A stretch of DNA of 7,044 nucleotides, taken from contig DKOG01000140.1 in the NCBI GenBank assembly GCA_002469915.1, forward strand, positions 1 through 7,044, given 5' to 3'. The translations under genes and the position numbers were made by a program. The stretch comes from Bacteroidetes bacterium UBA7368 (lineage in GTDB: Bacteria; Bacteroidota; Rhodothermia; Rhodothermales; UBA10348). The notes below the pieces were generated by a model. It saw nothing but the letters and a program-made list of their open reading frames with translations, had not been told where the DNA came from and did no database searches. Shown here piece by piece: positions 1 to 6,512 of the stretch. The stretch's first letter is position 1. Every line of letters begins with the position of its first letter.

Positions 1-1046
1 GAACAGAACGACCCATTTATTCCCGTCTTTCCAACCCAACGACCACGGTCGCAGAAAAGAAGGTTGCTGCACTGGCAGGTGAAGGAGCAGCCTGTCGTCT
101 GTTTTCCTCTGGAATGGCCGCCATATCAGCAGCCATCTTCCATGCCGTTTCCGCTGGAGATCATGTGGTTGCGGTAAAAAACGTTTACGGACCAACCAAC
201 AACTTTCTAAACACGTATTTGAGCGACAAACTCGGTCTGACCACCACTTTTGTTGCTGGAAATCATCTTTCAGACTTTGAGCAGGCCGTTACCAATAAAA
301 CCAGACTCATCATTCTCGAGAGTCCGTCTTCGGCCATTTTTTCGCTTCAAGATATTCCCGCCATCGTCGCTTTTGCCAAGTCTAAAGGCATTTTGACGAT
401 GATCGACAACACCTGGGCTACCCCCCTTTTTCAGCAAGCTTGGGCCATGGGGGTAGATTTAGAAGTACACTCCGTGTCCAAGTACCTAGGGGGCCATTCG
501 GACATTGTTGCCGGAGCCATTATCTCCACCCCAGAGCGCATCAAGGACATCACGGTCAAAGAAGGTGAATGGTTTGGTGGCGCTATCGCACCGTTCACCT
601 CGTGGTTACTCACGCGATCTCTACGAACCCTACCGATGCGCCTCGAACGCCATCAGCAAAATGCATTGAAAGTTGCCAGCTTTCTCGAGGCCCATCCCTC
701 TGTTCGGCAGGTCCGCTACCCCGGACTGAAAAGTCATCCTCAATACGATTTAGGACAGAAACTCATGACCGGCTATACCGGCCTAATGAGTTTTGTACTC
801 AACACAGATGATCTCACCTTAATCAAACGGTTCTTCAATTCCCTAGATGTCTTTCAAATTGGCGTAAGCTGGGGTGGGCATGAGAGTTTGATTTATGCAC
901 CGGCCATCAGTTATCTCAAAGAGTTACCGCCAGAACAATTCAAAGATCTGGGTATCTCGTTGGGTGACATGCGAATTTCGGTGGGTCTGGAGTCTTACCA
1001 AGATCAAATAGACGACTTAGCAGCGGCTTTAGATCAGGTCGTGTAG
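1..1046 (+). CDS. PLP-dependent Cys/Met metabolism enzyme, cystathionine beta-lyase-like (5' end outside window)
   Basis: This is a fold-type I PLP enzyme of the Cys/Met metabolism family, cytosolic and normally tetrameric, acting in transsulfuration or methionine synthesis. The frame is open from base 3, and the first residues (TERPIYSRLSNPTTTVAEKK) already match the family's Y-x-R-x-x-NPT segment, whose Tyr and Arg bind the PLP phosphate of the neighbouring subunit. The ATG at 114 is therefore an internal Met and the true start is upstream of the window. The 347 visible residues compare with about 380-400 in the family, so roughly 35-50 are missing. Other visible motifs are the Tyr of YGPT that stacks on PLP (codon 186-188), the Asp of IDNTW that binds the pyridine nitrogen (405-407) and the Schiff-base Lys of HSVSKYLGGHSD (480-482). 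YGPT, IDNTW and VSWGGHESL resemble E. coli MetC (YEPS, IDNTW, YSWGGYESL) more than cystathionine gamma-synthase (YGGT) or methionine gamma-lyase (YGCT). The family is certain; the exact reaction is inferred. Confidence 0.93.
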   Translation, partial: TERPIYSRLSNPTTTVAEKKVAALAGEGAACRLFSSGMAAISAAIFHAVSAGDHVVAVKNVYGPTNNFLNTYLSDKLGLTTTFVAGNHLSDFEQAVTNKTRLIILESPSSAIFSLQDIPAIVAFAKSKGILTMIDNTWATPLFQQAWAMGVDLEVHSVSKYLGGHSDIVAGAIISTPERIKDITVKEGEWFGGAIAPFTSWLLTRSLRTLPMRLERHQQNALKVASFLEAHPSVRQVRYPGLKSHPQYDLGQKLMTGYTGLMSFVLNTDDLTLIKRFFNSLDVFQIGVSWGGHESLIYAPAISYLKELPPEQFKDLGISLGDMRISVGLESYQDQIDDLAAALDQVV

Positions 1047-1067
1047 ATCAAAAATGCATTTGTTGAT
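1047..1067 (+). terminator. weak AT-rich hairpin after the lyase gene
   Basis: Directly after the lyase stop codon, ATCAA pairs with TTGAT, and inner AAA pairs with TTT with one bulged base. The hairpin is followed by TATTTATGG. It could serve as a modest terminator, but it is AT-rich and lacks a proper U tract, so the call is weak. Confidence 0.25.
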
Positions 1068-1143
1068 TATTTATGGTACGTTTTCCACTCTGAACCAGGT
1101 ATTCAAAGGGAGCTACTAAGACACATTTACCGAAGGTACCGCT

Positions 1144-1533
1144 ATGTTTATTTCCCTTCTTGGCGCCACATTTGTCCTAGCTGTTGTGGTCTCTTTCATT
1201 ATCGCGAAGGTCTTCCAGAAGCCGGTTCAACAGATTTTAGATCGCATTCTCGCCGATGAAATCTCCTACGCTTGGACCAAATACCTTTCTTTCGCCATTT
1301 ACGTCGTCGGAGTTTCCGGGGGAGTTCGAGTCTGGGACTTAGAAAAATATCTCCGACCCCAAGGAGATAGCGAGGTCGTGGCTGAACTGACGACTGAGGC
1401 ATGGGTTTTAGAAATTTATGGCGCCATTATGGGTACCATGTCTGCGGTAGCCTGGATGCTATTGGTCTTTTTTGTCTTCACCCTGATCGCATTTGTGATC
1501 GTACGTGGGCGTGAAATGAAGCAAGGCAGCTAG
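1144..1533 (+). CDS. small hypothetical membrane protein
   Basis: A 129-residue protein I do not recognise. The N-terminus is a hydrophobic helix (about residues 2-22, rich in V, I, L and F). A polar, probably amphipathic stretch follows (23-42, QKPVQQILDRILADE). Next comes a moderately hydrophobic segment with aromatic and glycine residues (43-62), a charged linker (63-87) and a long, strongly hydrophobic segment (about 88-120) before a basic tail RGREMKQGS. Two membrane helices are secure and a third is possible. No catalytic motif is visible. The start is supported by GAAGG seven bases before the ATG. It lies 97 bp after the lyase stop on the same strand, so it may be read through from that gene or have its own promoter. 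The Lys/Arg-rich C-terminus after the last helix suggests that end is cytoplasmic. Reality of the gene is well supported by its start signal and hydrophobicity pattern; its function is unknown. Confidence 0.8.
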   Translation: MFISLLGATFVLAVVVSFIIAKVFQKPVQQILDRILADEISYAWTKYLSFAIYVVGVSGGVRVWDLEKYLRPQGDSEVVAELTTEAWVLEIYGAIMGTMSAVAWMLLVFFVFTLIAFVIVRGREMKQGS

Positions 1534-1623
1534 GCCTATTTCCAAGGGAATCCATTACATCAATGATATGGGCGGCACCTTACGCCACCCGATGACCTTC
1601 CCATTCACTTTCTCAAAGCCTCG

Positions 1624-1660
1624 TTTCAGATCTTTTGGATTGGTAAGTCCAAATCTGAAA
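1624..1660. repeat. inverted repeat (13 bp of pairing, 3-base bulge) in the 1534-1823 gap
   Basis: TTTCAGAT-CTT-TTGGA (1624-1639) pairs with TCCAAATCTGAAA (1648-1660) across an 8-base loop; all 13 bases of the right arm pair and CTT bulges out. It lies 90 bp after the membrane-protein stop and has no following T run on either strand, so it is not a textbook terminator. Its right arm ends inside the purine-rich GAAAGAGG sequence that would act as ribosome binding site for the interrupted small frame at 1672. It could therefore affect translation of that frame, or be a processing or protection hairpin between the convergent genes. Confidence 0.5.
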
Positions 1661-1671
1661 GAGGCTAGATC

Positions 1672-1821
1672 ATGGCTATTGATCTACACCAGGACACCAG
1701 GACGTGATTCGAGGGCCCGGCAGAACGCACGAGTGACCTCCCCACGGCCATTCGTGATATCATGTTTGAACCCGAATACTCAGACTACCTTGAAGAAGTC
1801 AAAAAACTGGTCATGCTATGA
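1672..1821 (+). pseudogene. interrupted small reading frame (TGA at codon 12 of 49)
   Basis: Starting at ATG 1672, seven bases after GAAAGAGG, the frame reads MAIDLHQDTRT, then TGA (1705-1707), then 37 more codons to a TGA at 1819-1821. The part after the stop reads like a real soluble protein. It is acidic and likely helical, with segments such as FEGPAERTSDLPTAIRD and FEPEYSDYLEEVKKL. The overlapping longer frame on this strand (from 1568) is rich in S, R, P and T and looks non-coding. The frame ends two bases before the haloperoxidase stop codon on the opposite strand. Likely readings are a small gene broken by a nonsense change (for example CGA or TGG to TGA), a sequencing error, or chance. 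Selenocysteine insertion is less likely because I see no convincing stem-loop just after the TGA. I do not recognise the protein. Confidence 0.35.
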
Positions 1822-1823
1822 CG

Positions 1824-4016
1824 CTAGTTCAATACGATAAGTGATCGGTGAGACTGAGTCGTACGGGTGGCTAAGCGCATCATATAGACTCCAGACGACA
1901 GCTCCTGACTCGTGATCATGTTCGTACCAGCCCGAAGGTCTGTGCTTTTAACCACACGCCCTTGGAGGTCTACGATCGTAAGTGTTCCCTGCTCTGGGGT
2001 ATCTACTCGGAAGTGTTGTCCGGAACGAATCGGATTGGGGAAAGAGGTAAAGAGCTCTAAATTTACAGGTACCTCTGCCTCATCGATATCGGTGGCCTGA
2101 CCGGAAAAAAACCGCTCAGCAAAAGCGAACGCTTCGATTCCGATTTTCTCTCCCATAAGGCGGCCAGGAATGTCATCTGCCGGAGGGTGAATGCCTCCCC
2201 ATATCCGAGACAAACTGCATTGATCGGAGGCATCCCGATAGGTAGCCCACTGCAGAATGACGTCCTCACTTGGGCCGTCTTCGAATACTAAAAATTCATT
2301 CTTCGGCGCCACAAACTGGCCCATTCCTCCCGGAAAAAATTCGTCACCCGTAAAAAGCGTCATCATCTCAGCAGCGGCTCTCGAAAACGTAGAATGACCC
2401 GATACATAGCCAGCGAATGGTGGAGTCACAAAACTGGGACGCTGATAAGGCCACCAATTATCCGCTAGCACCCAGCCAACGCCTCCTTCATCCTCTTCTG
2501 GATTGAAAACAAATTCAGGACCTCTCCATCCTAGAATCTTGATCTTGTGCAATTCCTCACCCAAAGCACCTATGAGGGGATCTCCTGGCAGGACCATCTC
2601 GATATACCCTGGAATCAGAGGAATACCTGCAGGATGGAATCGGGAGAGCGCCGAATCGGAGCTTTGACCGAATTCCGCCATGCCCCTGAGCGCGGAAATG
2701 GGCCGAATGTAATCATACCATCCTTTGATGCCCCATGCCGTAATAGCGGCATCATGCATGGTACCTCCTAGGGCCAAATACGCCTTTACGTCCCACTCTA
2801 AATCATCAAGAATTGGACCAGCCCCCTTGAAACGCTTCTCCAGTAACGGGTCATCATTCACATGATTAAGAATCGTGTACCAGTGGCCTGGAGGCGTTTC
2901 AGAATCAGGTCCATCAGCCCAGAATTCAGCGAGAACACGGGCATAATCGCCACGAGGAACCATCTGAGCCCAATAGGGCGCATTGGTCGCGGGGTTTATT
3001 CTATGTCCAAGACCAGGATCTCCACCTTCAATTAGGTCATAAAAATCTCTTAATGATTCAATGTCTCGGGGAAACGTATTAATATCGATATTTCCGATTC
3101 GTGCTGGAGACACATCCCAAAGAACACCGTCCGTCGGATCCAAATGGGCCGACCAAACGGCGACCAGTGCAAAATTCCATTTGTACTCATCCGAAAGGCC
3201 ACCACCATTCTGCACGTCTAAATAAGGCGGAGCACCCGGATCGTGATATACCCAATATTCGTCCCCATCCCGCTCGAAAATCTTTAGATCGTTCGTGCTC
3301 AAAGAAAACGGAACGACTGATCCCCATTCCGGACCTAGGAAATCAGGTGTTCCAAGGGGAATTTCATTTCCTGATTGATCAACAAAGACATCAAATGAAA
3401 GAGGCTGCCAGCGATTCATATCCTGAATATTAGGATTGCCGGGAAGCGGCGGTGCCATCGGCGGATTCACTGACTGATAAAATCGATTTAAATAAAGAAT
3501 GTCTTCATTAGCACCATCCTGCATACCAAATTCGATTAGACATGAGGCTATATAATTCCCAAGGCTGGCCGGATCCCCACTTTGATAGTTCGTAGATGTG
3601 ACAGCTGTATCATACCCTAACCTATTCATCATCTCCTGATATCGATTCATCGCTGATGCCGCACCCGGAGAAAAGGTAAACCGATGTTTCAGTAGCCTGT
3701 ACGAAGCATAACTGATCGCCATATTTCTGGCACTGACCGTCGAAGCCGGAGCCGGGATACCATCAAAGGCACATTCAAAGCCTTGGACAGCGTTTCCAAG
3801 TAAAAAGGGCTCAGCCTGAGCATCATATGCCGCCCATGCATCCCACATGGCTACTGACGAATGAAATAGATTTCGAGCATGCACAGTTGGGCGTGCGTAA
3901 TCTTCTCGGATAGACTGCAGTAATACTTCATTCCATTGGCGTGCAACAGAATGCTGAGCATGAGAAACTTGAGCGCTAAAGCCTACAATAAAGAGTAGGA
4001 GAAGGAGCTTTCGCAT
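1824..4016 (-). CDS. secreted vanadium-dependent haloperoxidase-like protein with T9SS C-terminal sorting domain
   Basis: A 730-residue exported enzyme of the vanadium haloperoxidase/PAP2 acid phosphatase superfamily. Characterised haloperoxidases of this family oxidise halides with hydrogen peroxide to hypohalous acid; the relatives are phosphatases. An N-terminal signal peptide (MRKLLLLLF...) probably ends after S-H-A at residue 20. The vanadate-site pattern matches fungal chloroperoxidase residue for residue: W428 and K431, R438 (K and R seven apart, in KGWYDYIRP), F534 with S539-G540-H541 (PPFAGYVSGHS), and R604 with H610 six apart (RIWGGIHP). These correspond to W350, K353, R360, F397, S402-H404, R490 and H496 of the Curvularia enzyme. 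Residues about 649-730 form a T9SS type A sorting domain: FPNP near its start, TLTIVDLQGRVV, and SSGVYMMRL. The ATG at 4016 was chosen over a TTG at 4049 because it starts exactly at the signal peptide; no Shine-Dalgarno is evident. Halide specificity, and even peroxidase rather than phosphatase activity, cannot be read from sequence. It is transcribed convergently with the genes at 1-1821 and divergently from the amidohydrolase. Confidence 0.92.
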   Translation of the reverse strand: MRKLLLLLFIVGFSAQVSHAQHSVARQWNEVLLQSIREDYARPTVHARNLFHSSVAMWDAWAAYDAQAEPFLLGNAVQGFECAFDGIPAPASTVSARNMAISYASYRLLKHRFTFSPGAASAMNRYQEMMNRLGYDTAVTSTNYQSGDPASLGNYIASCLIEFGMQDGANEDILYLNRFYQSVNPPMAPPLPGNPNIQDMNRWQPLSFDVFVDQSGNEIPLGTPDFLGPEWGSVVPFSLSTNDLKIFERDGDEYWVYHDPGAPPYLDVQNGGGLSDEYKWNFALVAVWSAHLDPTDGVLWDVSPARIGNIDINTFPRDIESLRDFYDLIEGGDPGLGHRINPATNAPYWAQMVPRGDYARVLAEFWADGPDSETPPGHWYTILNHVNDDPLLEKRFKGAGPILDDLEWDVKAYLALGGTMHDAAITAWGIKGWYDYIRPISALRGMAEFGQSSDSALSRFHPAGIPLIPGYIEMVLPGDPLIGALGEELHKIKILGWRGPEFVFNPEEDEGGVGWVLADNWWPYQRPSFVTPPFAGYVSGHSTFSRAAAEMMTLFTGDEFFPGGMGQFVAPKNEFLVFEDGPSEDVILQWATYRDASDQCSLSRIWGGIHPPADDIPGRLMGEKIGIEAFAFAERFFSGQATDIDEAEVPVNLELFTSFPNPIRSGQHFRVDTPEQGTLTIVDLQGRVVKSTDLRAGTNMITSQELSSGVYMMRLATRTTQSHRSLIVLN

Positions 4017-4046
4017 ATAAAAGAGACCACGTAAGTGTGAACGAAC

Positions 4047-4074
4047 CAAAGTATCCTAACTGCGCCCTACACAA
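4047..4074 (-). promoter_or_regulatory. candidate Bacteroidota-type promoter of the haloperoxidase gene
   Basis: On the minus strand, TTG (4074-4072), an 18-base spacer and TACTTTG (4053-4047) approximate the Bacteroidota -33 TTG / -7 TAnnTTTG pattern; the -7 is one base short of consensus. It would start transcription around 4040, giving a 5' leader of about 25 bases before the ATG at 4016. This rests on consensus matching by eye only. Confidence 0.35.
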
Positions 4075-4083
4075 AATGTAGGG
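4065..4083. promoter_or_regulatory. perfect inverted repeat over the candidate -33 element
   Basis: CCCTAC (4065-4070) and GTAGGG (4078-4083) are perfect inverted arms around a 7-base spacer. The spacer contains the TTG proposed as the -33 element of the haloperoxidase promoter. A dimeric regulator bound here could block or modulate transcription. It could also be a chance 6-bp hairpin. Confidence 0.35.
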
Positions 4084-4184
4084 AAAGCTTGCAAATACCC
4101 GAGTTACCCGAAGGAAAAAATACTGCCCTTTCACCTAGAATGAGAGGCCAATTCCAGCCCCTTCCTCAATAATTCCAACGGCAG

Positions 4185-4223
4185 GCTAGCCAATGCGTCT
4201 AGCTGATGCGTCTAGCCGGTACA
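4185..4223. repeat. three 13-bp tandem repeats in the divergent intergenic region
   Basis: Three adjacent 13-base units read GCTAGCCAATGCG, TCTAGCTGATGCG and TCTAGCCGGTACA. CTAGC is shared by all three, and ATGCGTCTAGC is exact in two overlapping copies (4193-4203 and 4206-4216). They lie 169 bp upstream of the haloperoxidase ATG and 113 bp upstream of the amidohydrolase ATG. The spacing, slightly more than one helical turn, could suit a repeat-binding regulator, but a local duplication without function is equally possible. The rest of 4084-4335 shows no gene. Confidence 0.5.
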
Positions 4224-4308
4224 TTGCACGGAAAAGCAGCTTCTTATCAGATCATTTGCTTTGAATTATGTCGTTCGAATGGCTGGTTTTCGTTTCTCTA
4301 GGTAGGGC

Positions 4309-4331
4309 ATAGAAAATCATCTTAGTTCTAT
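4309..4331. promoter_or_regulatory. short inverted repeat just upstream of the amidohydrolase start
   Basis: ATAGAA (4309-4314) and TTCTAT (4326-4331) form perfect 6-bp inverted arms with an 11-base spacer, ending four bases before the ATG at 4336. It could be an operator or an mRNA hairpin at the translation start, where no Shine-Dalgarno is visible. It is short and AT-rich, so chance is likely. Confidence 0.2.
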
Positions 4332-4335
4332 CGTT

Positions 4336-5454
4336 ATGATCAACGCGCACGTGCATCTTTTTACGATACAGTCCATCCCTGAACGCTTTTTCGGACTGCG
4401 CTTCATTATGAAGTTGATGTGGTCCAGATTAGGCGTTCGCGTGACCAGGATACTCTTATCGTGGGTCGGTAATGTCCTAAATCATCCTCAGATTGATCGG
4501 TTATCTGCATTTGCTGGTATTGGTGCCCACGCATCCCCACGGGAGGTATTCGAACTACTTCAAGGCTACTACCCACCTGATGCCTCGTTTATTGTACTCC
4601 CTATGGACTTCGAGTATATGGCAGCCGGTAAACCCAAAAAGTCGTATATGGATCAGCTTGATGACCTAAAACAACTGAAGAGAGACCCACATATTGGCCC
4701 CCGAATATATCCGTTCGTAGCCGTTGATCCCCGTCGCCCCGATCTTCTTCAACTAGTGCGTCATCTAGTCGAAAGCGAACATTTTTCACGGATCAAAATC
4801 TATCCGGCCTTAGGTTTTTTTCCGTTCGATACCAGACTGGATCCGCTTTGGCAGTGGGCGGAAGCCCTTCAAATACCCATAATGACCCATTGCTCTCGTG
4901 GAGGTGCGTATTTCCGTGGTCCTCTATCCACGTTCCCTTGGCCAAAGGAAGCAGGTCCAAAACCAAAACCAGGAACACCCAACGCAAAGTGGACCGACCT
5001 CCTCTCTGATCCCTCAGGATTCAAATACGTATTCCAAAAGTACCCAAACCTAAAAGTCTGTTTTGCCCATATGGGCGGGACTGAAGAATGCCGAAAGTGG
5101 CTTTCCGAACCGTGGCCCAAACATTTAGGCCAAACAAACTGGCTTTCGATCATCTTGGAACTCATGAAAGCGTTTCCTCAAGTCTACGCTGACATTTCGT
5201 ATTCAGCCTATGATGCTCAAATTCATCCCCTGATTGATGTTTTGGTACGTGATGAACTGATCGGAAGGCGCATTCTTTTCGGATCAGATTTTTACATGGT
5301 CCAACAAAATATGACAGAGAGAGCCTTCAGTATTCAGATCAAAAGTCTGCTTTCCAATGAGGCATTTCATCGCATTTCCGAGATCAATACTAAACAGTTC
5401 TTGTGTAGGGAAAAACCCTCTCGCAATGATCCGTTCTACACATTACATTCTTGA
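4336..5454 (+). CDS. amidohydrolase family protein (ACMSD-like, Amidohydro_2)
   Basis: A 372-residue cytosolic TIM-barrel metal-dependent hydrolase or decarboxylase of the amidohydrolase superfamily, type related to aminocarboxymuconate semialdehyde decarboxylase (ACMSD). The expected metal and catalytic residues appear in order: H5-x-H7 on the first strand (INAHVHLF), H185 (IMTHCSRGG), H245 (CFAHMGG) and D318 (LFGSDF). This is the ACMSD-type arrangement in which HxH, a mid-barrel His and the late Asp hold the metal and the other His is catalytic. K154 in RIKIYPALGFFPFD lies on the preceding strand. The start is fixed by HxH lying only four residues from the Met. Two insertions stand out: residues about 16-50, hydrophobic and basic (LRFIMKLMWSRLG), and a proline/lysine-rich loop at 195-217 that may cover the active site. 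There is no signal peptide. PPK2 follows after 25 bp, probably in one transcript. The substrate is unknown. Confidence 0.87.
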   Translation: MINAHVHLFTIQSIPERFFGLRFIMKLMWSRLGVRVTRILLSWVGNVLNHPQIDRLSAFAGIGAHASPREVFELLQGYYPPDASFIVLPMDFEYMAAGKPKKSYMDQLDDLKQLKRDPHIGPRIYPFVAVDPRRPDLLQLVRHLVESEHFSRIKIYPALGFFPFDTRLDPLWQWAEALQIPIMTHCSRGGAYFRGPLSTFPWPKEAGPKPKPGTPNAKWTDLLSDPSGFKYVFQKYPNLKVCFAHMGGTEECRKWLSEPWPKHLGQTNWLSIILELMKAFPQVYADISYSAYDAQIHPLIDVLVRDELIGRRILFGSDFYMVQQNMTERAFSIQIKSLLSNEAFHRISEINTKQFLCREKPSRNDPFYTLHS

Positions 5455-5479
5455 TCCTATTTAACCAGTTAGTAGAGAT

Positions 5480-6418
5480 ATGGCGGGCACTGCTGAAGCA
5501 ACCAAAGATGGTAAAGAGACTCACGAATTGGGCGAAACGGGTTCCAGCAAGCTGATCCCAAGTGGTGGAAAAACAGACTCCATCCAAGATGATTTGGGGT
5601 ACACGAAGGAACAGATCGACTTACTTTTCCAAGAGGGTATTTATCCTTACGAGCAGAAAGTGAGTCGAGACATCTACGAGTTCGAAAAACGATTATTGCA
5701 AATTGAGCTTCTGAAGGTTCAGCGGTGGGTCAAAGAGTCTGGAAAACGTATCATCGTCATTTGCGAAGGCCGAGATGCTGCAGGCAAGGGAGGTACTATC
5801 AAGCGATTTATGGAGCACTTGAATCCTCGTGGTGCTCGCGTTATTGCACTTGAAAAGCCGAGCGTAGAAGAACAAGGTCAGTGGTACTTTCAACGCTACA
5901 TCAATCGATTCCCAACGAATGGTGAGATCGTCTTTTTTGATCGGTCTTGGTATAATCGAGGCGGTGTAGAGCGCGTAATGAAATTCTGCACGGGTAAACA
6001 GTACAAAGAATTTCTTCGACAGGCACCCGAACTGGAGCGCATGCTGGTTCGTTCTGGAACGATTTTATTCAAATACTGGTTTTCTGTGACGCAGTCGGCT
6101 CAATATGAGCGGATGGACTCACGAGCAGTGGATCCACTGAAGCAATGGAAACTTAGTCCAATCGACAAAGCTTCACGTGATAAATGGGATGACTACACCG
6201 AGGCTAAACTCAAGATGTTTTTCCATACCGATACGCTGGAAGCACCTTGGACCATCGTCAAGTCTGATGATAAAAAAAGGGCTCGCCTCAACTGCATGAA
6301 GCACTTTCTCCACAAGTTGAACTATCCCGAAAAAGACCGCACTGTCGTAAACCTGCCCGATCCTTTGATTGTTGGCAAGCCCAGCCAGGTCATGGACAAA
6401 CACGAGTACGGCTGGTAA
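5480..6418 (+). CDS. ppk2: polyphosphate kinase 2, class I (PPK2)
   Basis: A 312-residue cytosolic kinase that transfers phosphate between inorganic polyphosphate and nucleoside diphosphates, giving NTPs from polyP or the reverse. The core has Walker A EGRDAAGKGG (residues 96-105), Walker B FFDRSWYNRGGVERVM (152-167, with D154 and R155), and the lid and C-terminal region with QYERMDSR and DPLKQWKLSP. The stretch FEKRLLQIELLKVQRWVKESGKRI before Walker A, KWDDYTEAK and the APWTIVKSDDKKRARLN motif are typical of one-domain class I PPK2 such as the Pseudomonas enzymes. Class I members mostly phosphorylate NDPs, whereas class II uses NMPs and class III both; that assignment is from family knowledge. 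Residues 1-40 are a polar, probably disordered extension rich in G, T, K and E. The start ATG follows AGTAGAGAT, only a weak Shine-Dalgarno. The amidohydrolase stop is 25 bp upstream, so co-transcription is likely. Confidence 0.95.
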   Translation: MAGTAEATKDGKETHELGETGSSKLIPSGGKTDSIQDDLGYTKEQIDLLFQEGIYPYEQKVSRDIYEFEKRLLQIELLKVQRWVKESGKRIIVICEGRDAAGKGGTIKRFMEHLNPRGARVIALEKPSVEEQGQWYFQRYINRFPTNGEIVFFDRSWYNRGGVERVMKFCTGKQYKEFLRQAPELERMLVRSGTILFKYWFSVTQSAQYERMDSRAVDPLKQWKLSPIDKASRDKWDDYTEAKLKMFFHTDTLEAPWTIVKSDDKKRARLNCMKHFLHKLNYPEKDRTVVNLPDPLIVGKPSQVMDKHEYGW

Positions 6419-6423
6419 TCGGG

Positions 6424-6437
6424 ACGCGTTTTTGCGT
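6424..6437 (+). terminator. small hairpin just after ppk2
   Basis: ACGC and GCGT form a 4-bp stem around GTTTTT, five bases after the ppk2 stop codon. The stem is short and the T run sits in the loop rather than after it, so termination here is doubtful. Confidence 0.2.
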
Positions 6438-6454
6438 TTGACGTGATGAAGTAC

Positions 6455-6474
6455 CAGAAAACTGAGTTTTTCTG
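6455..6474 (+). terminator. candidate terminator hairpin downstream of ppk2
   Basis: CAGAAAAC pairs with GTTTTTCTG around a TGA loop with one extra T bulged. The stem is AT-rich and is followed by TTACAA, so it is a weak intrinsic terminator at best. It is the better candidate for ending the amidohydrolase-ppk2 transcript. Confidence 0.35.
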
Positions 6475-6512
6475 TTACAACCCTTCTCCTTGATTCCTCT
6501 ACTTCCTGAAAT

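Noticed and set aside
1555..1680. Minus-strand frame reading FRFGLTNPKDLKRGFEK and ending at 1555
   Set aside because: It looks somewhat protein-like, but it has no ATG start, is only about 40 codons long and partly reads the hairpin arms.
1705..1735. Selenocysteine recoding at the TGA in the small frame
   Set aside because: The bases just after the TGA do not form a convincing bacterial SECIS-type stem-loop, and no selenium gene is nearby.
1568..1840. 90-codon plus-strand frame in the gap after the membrane protein
   Set aside because: No ribosome binding site, a composition rich in S, R, P and T, it runs into the haloperoxidase 3' end, and a more protein-like frame overlaps it.
3101..3433. 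110-codon plus-strand frame inside the haloperoxidase gene
   Set aside because: It is antisense to conserved haloperoxidase coding sequence, with a His/Pro/Lys-rich composition typical of a shadow frame.
4017..4049. Upstream TTG start for the haloperoxidase, adding 11 residues
   Set aside because: The ATG at 4016 begins an ideal signal peptide; the extension MVRSHLRGLFY would overlong the n-region and overlap the candidate promoter.
4869..5165. 98-codon minus-strand frame inside the amidohydrolase gene
   Set aside because: It lies opposite the H185 and H245 motifs of a clear enzyme and has no start signal or recognisable domain.
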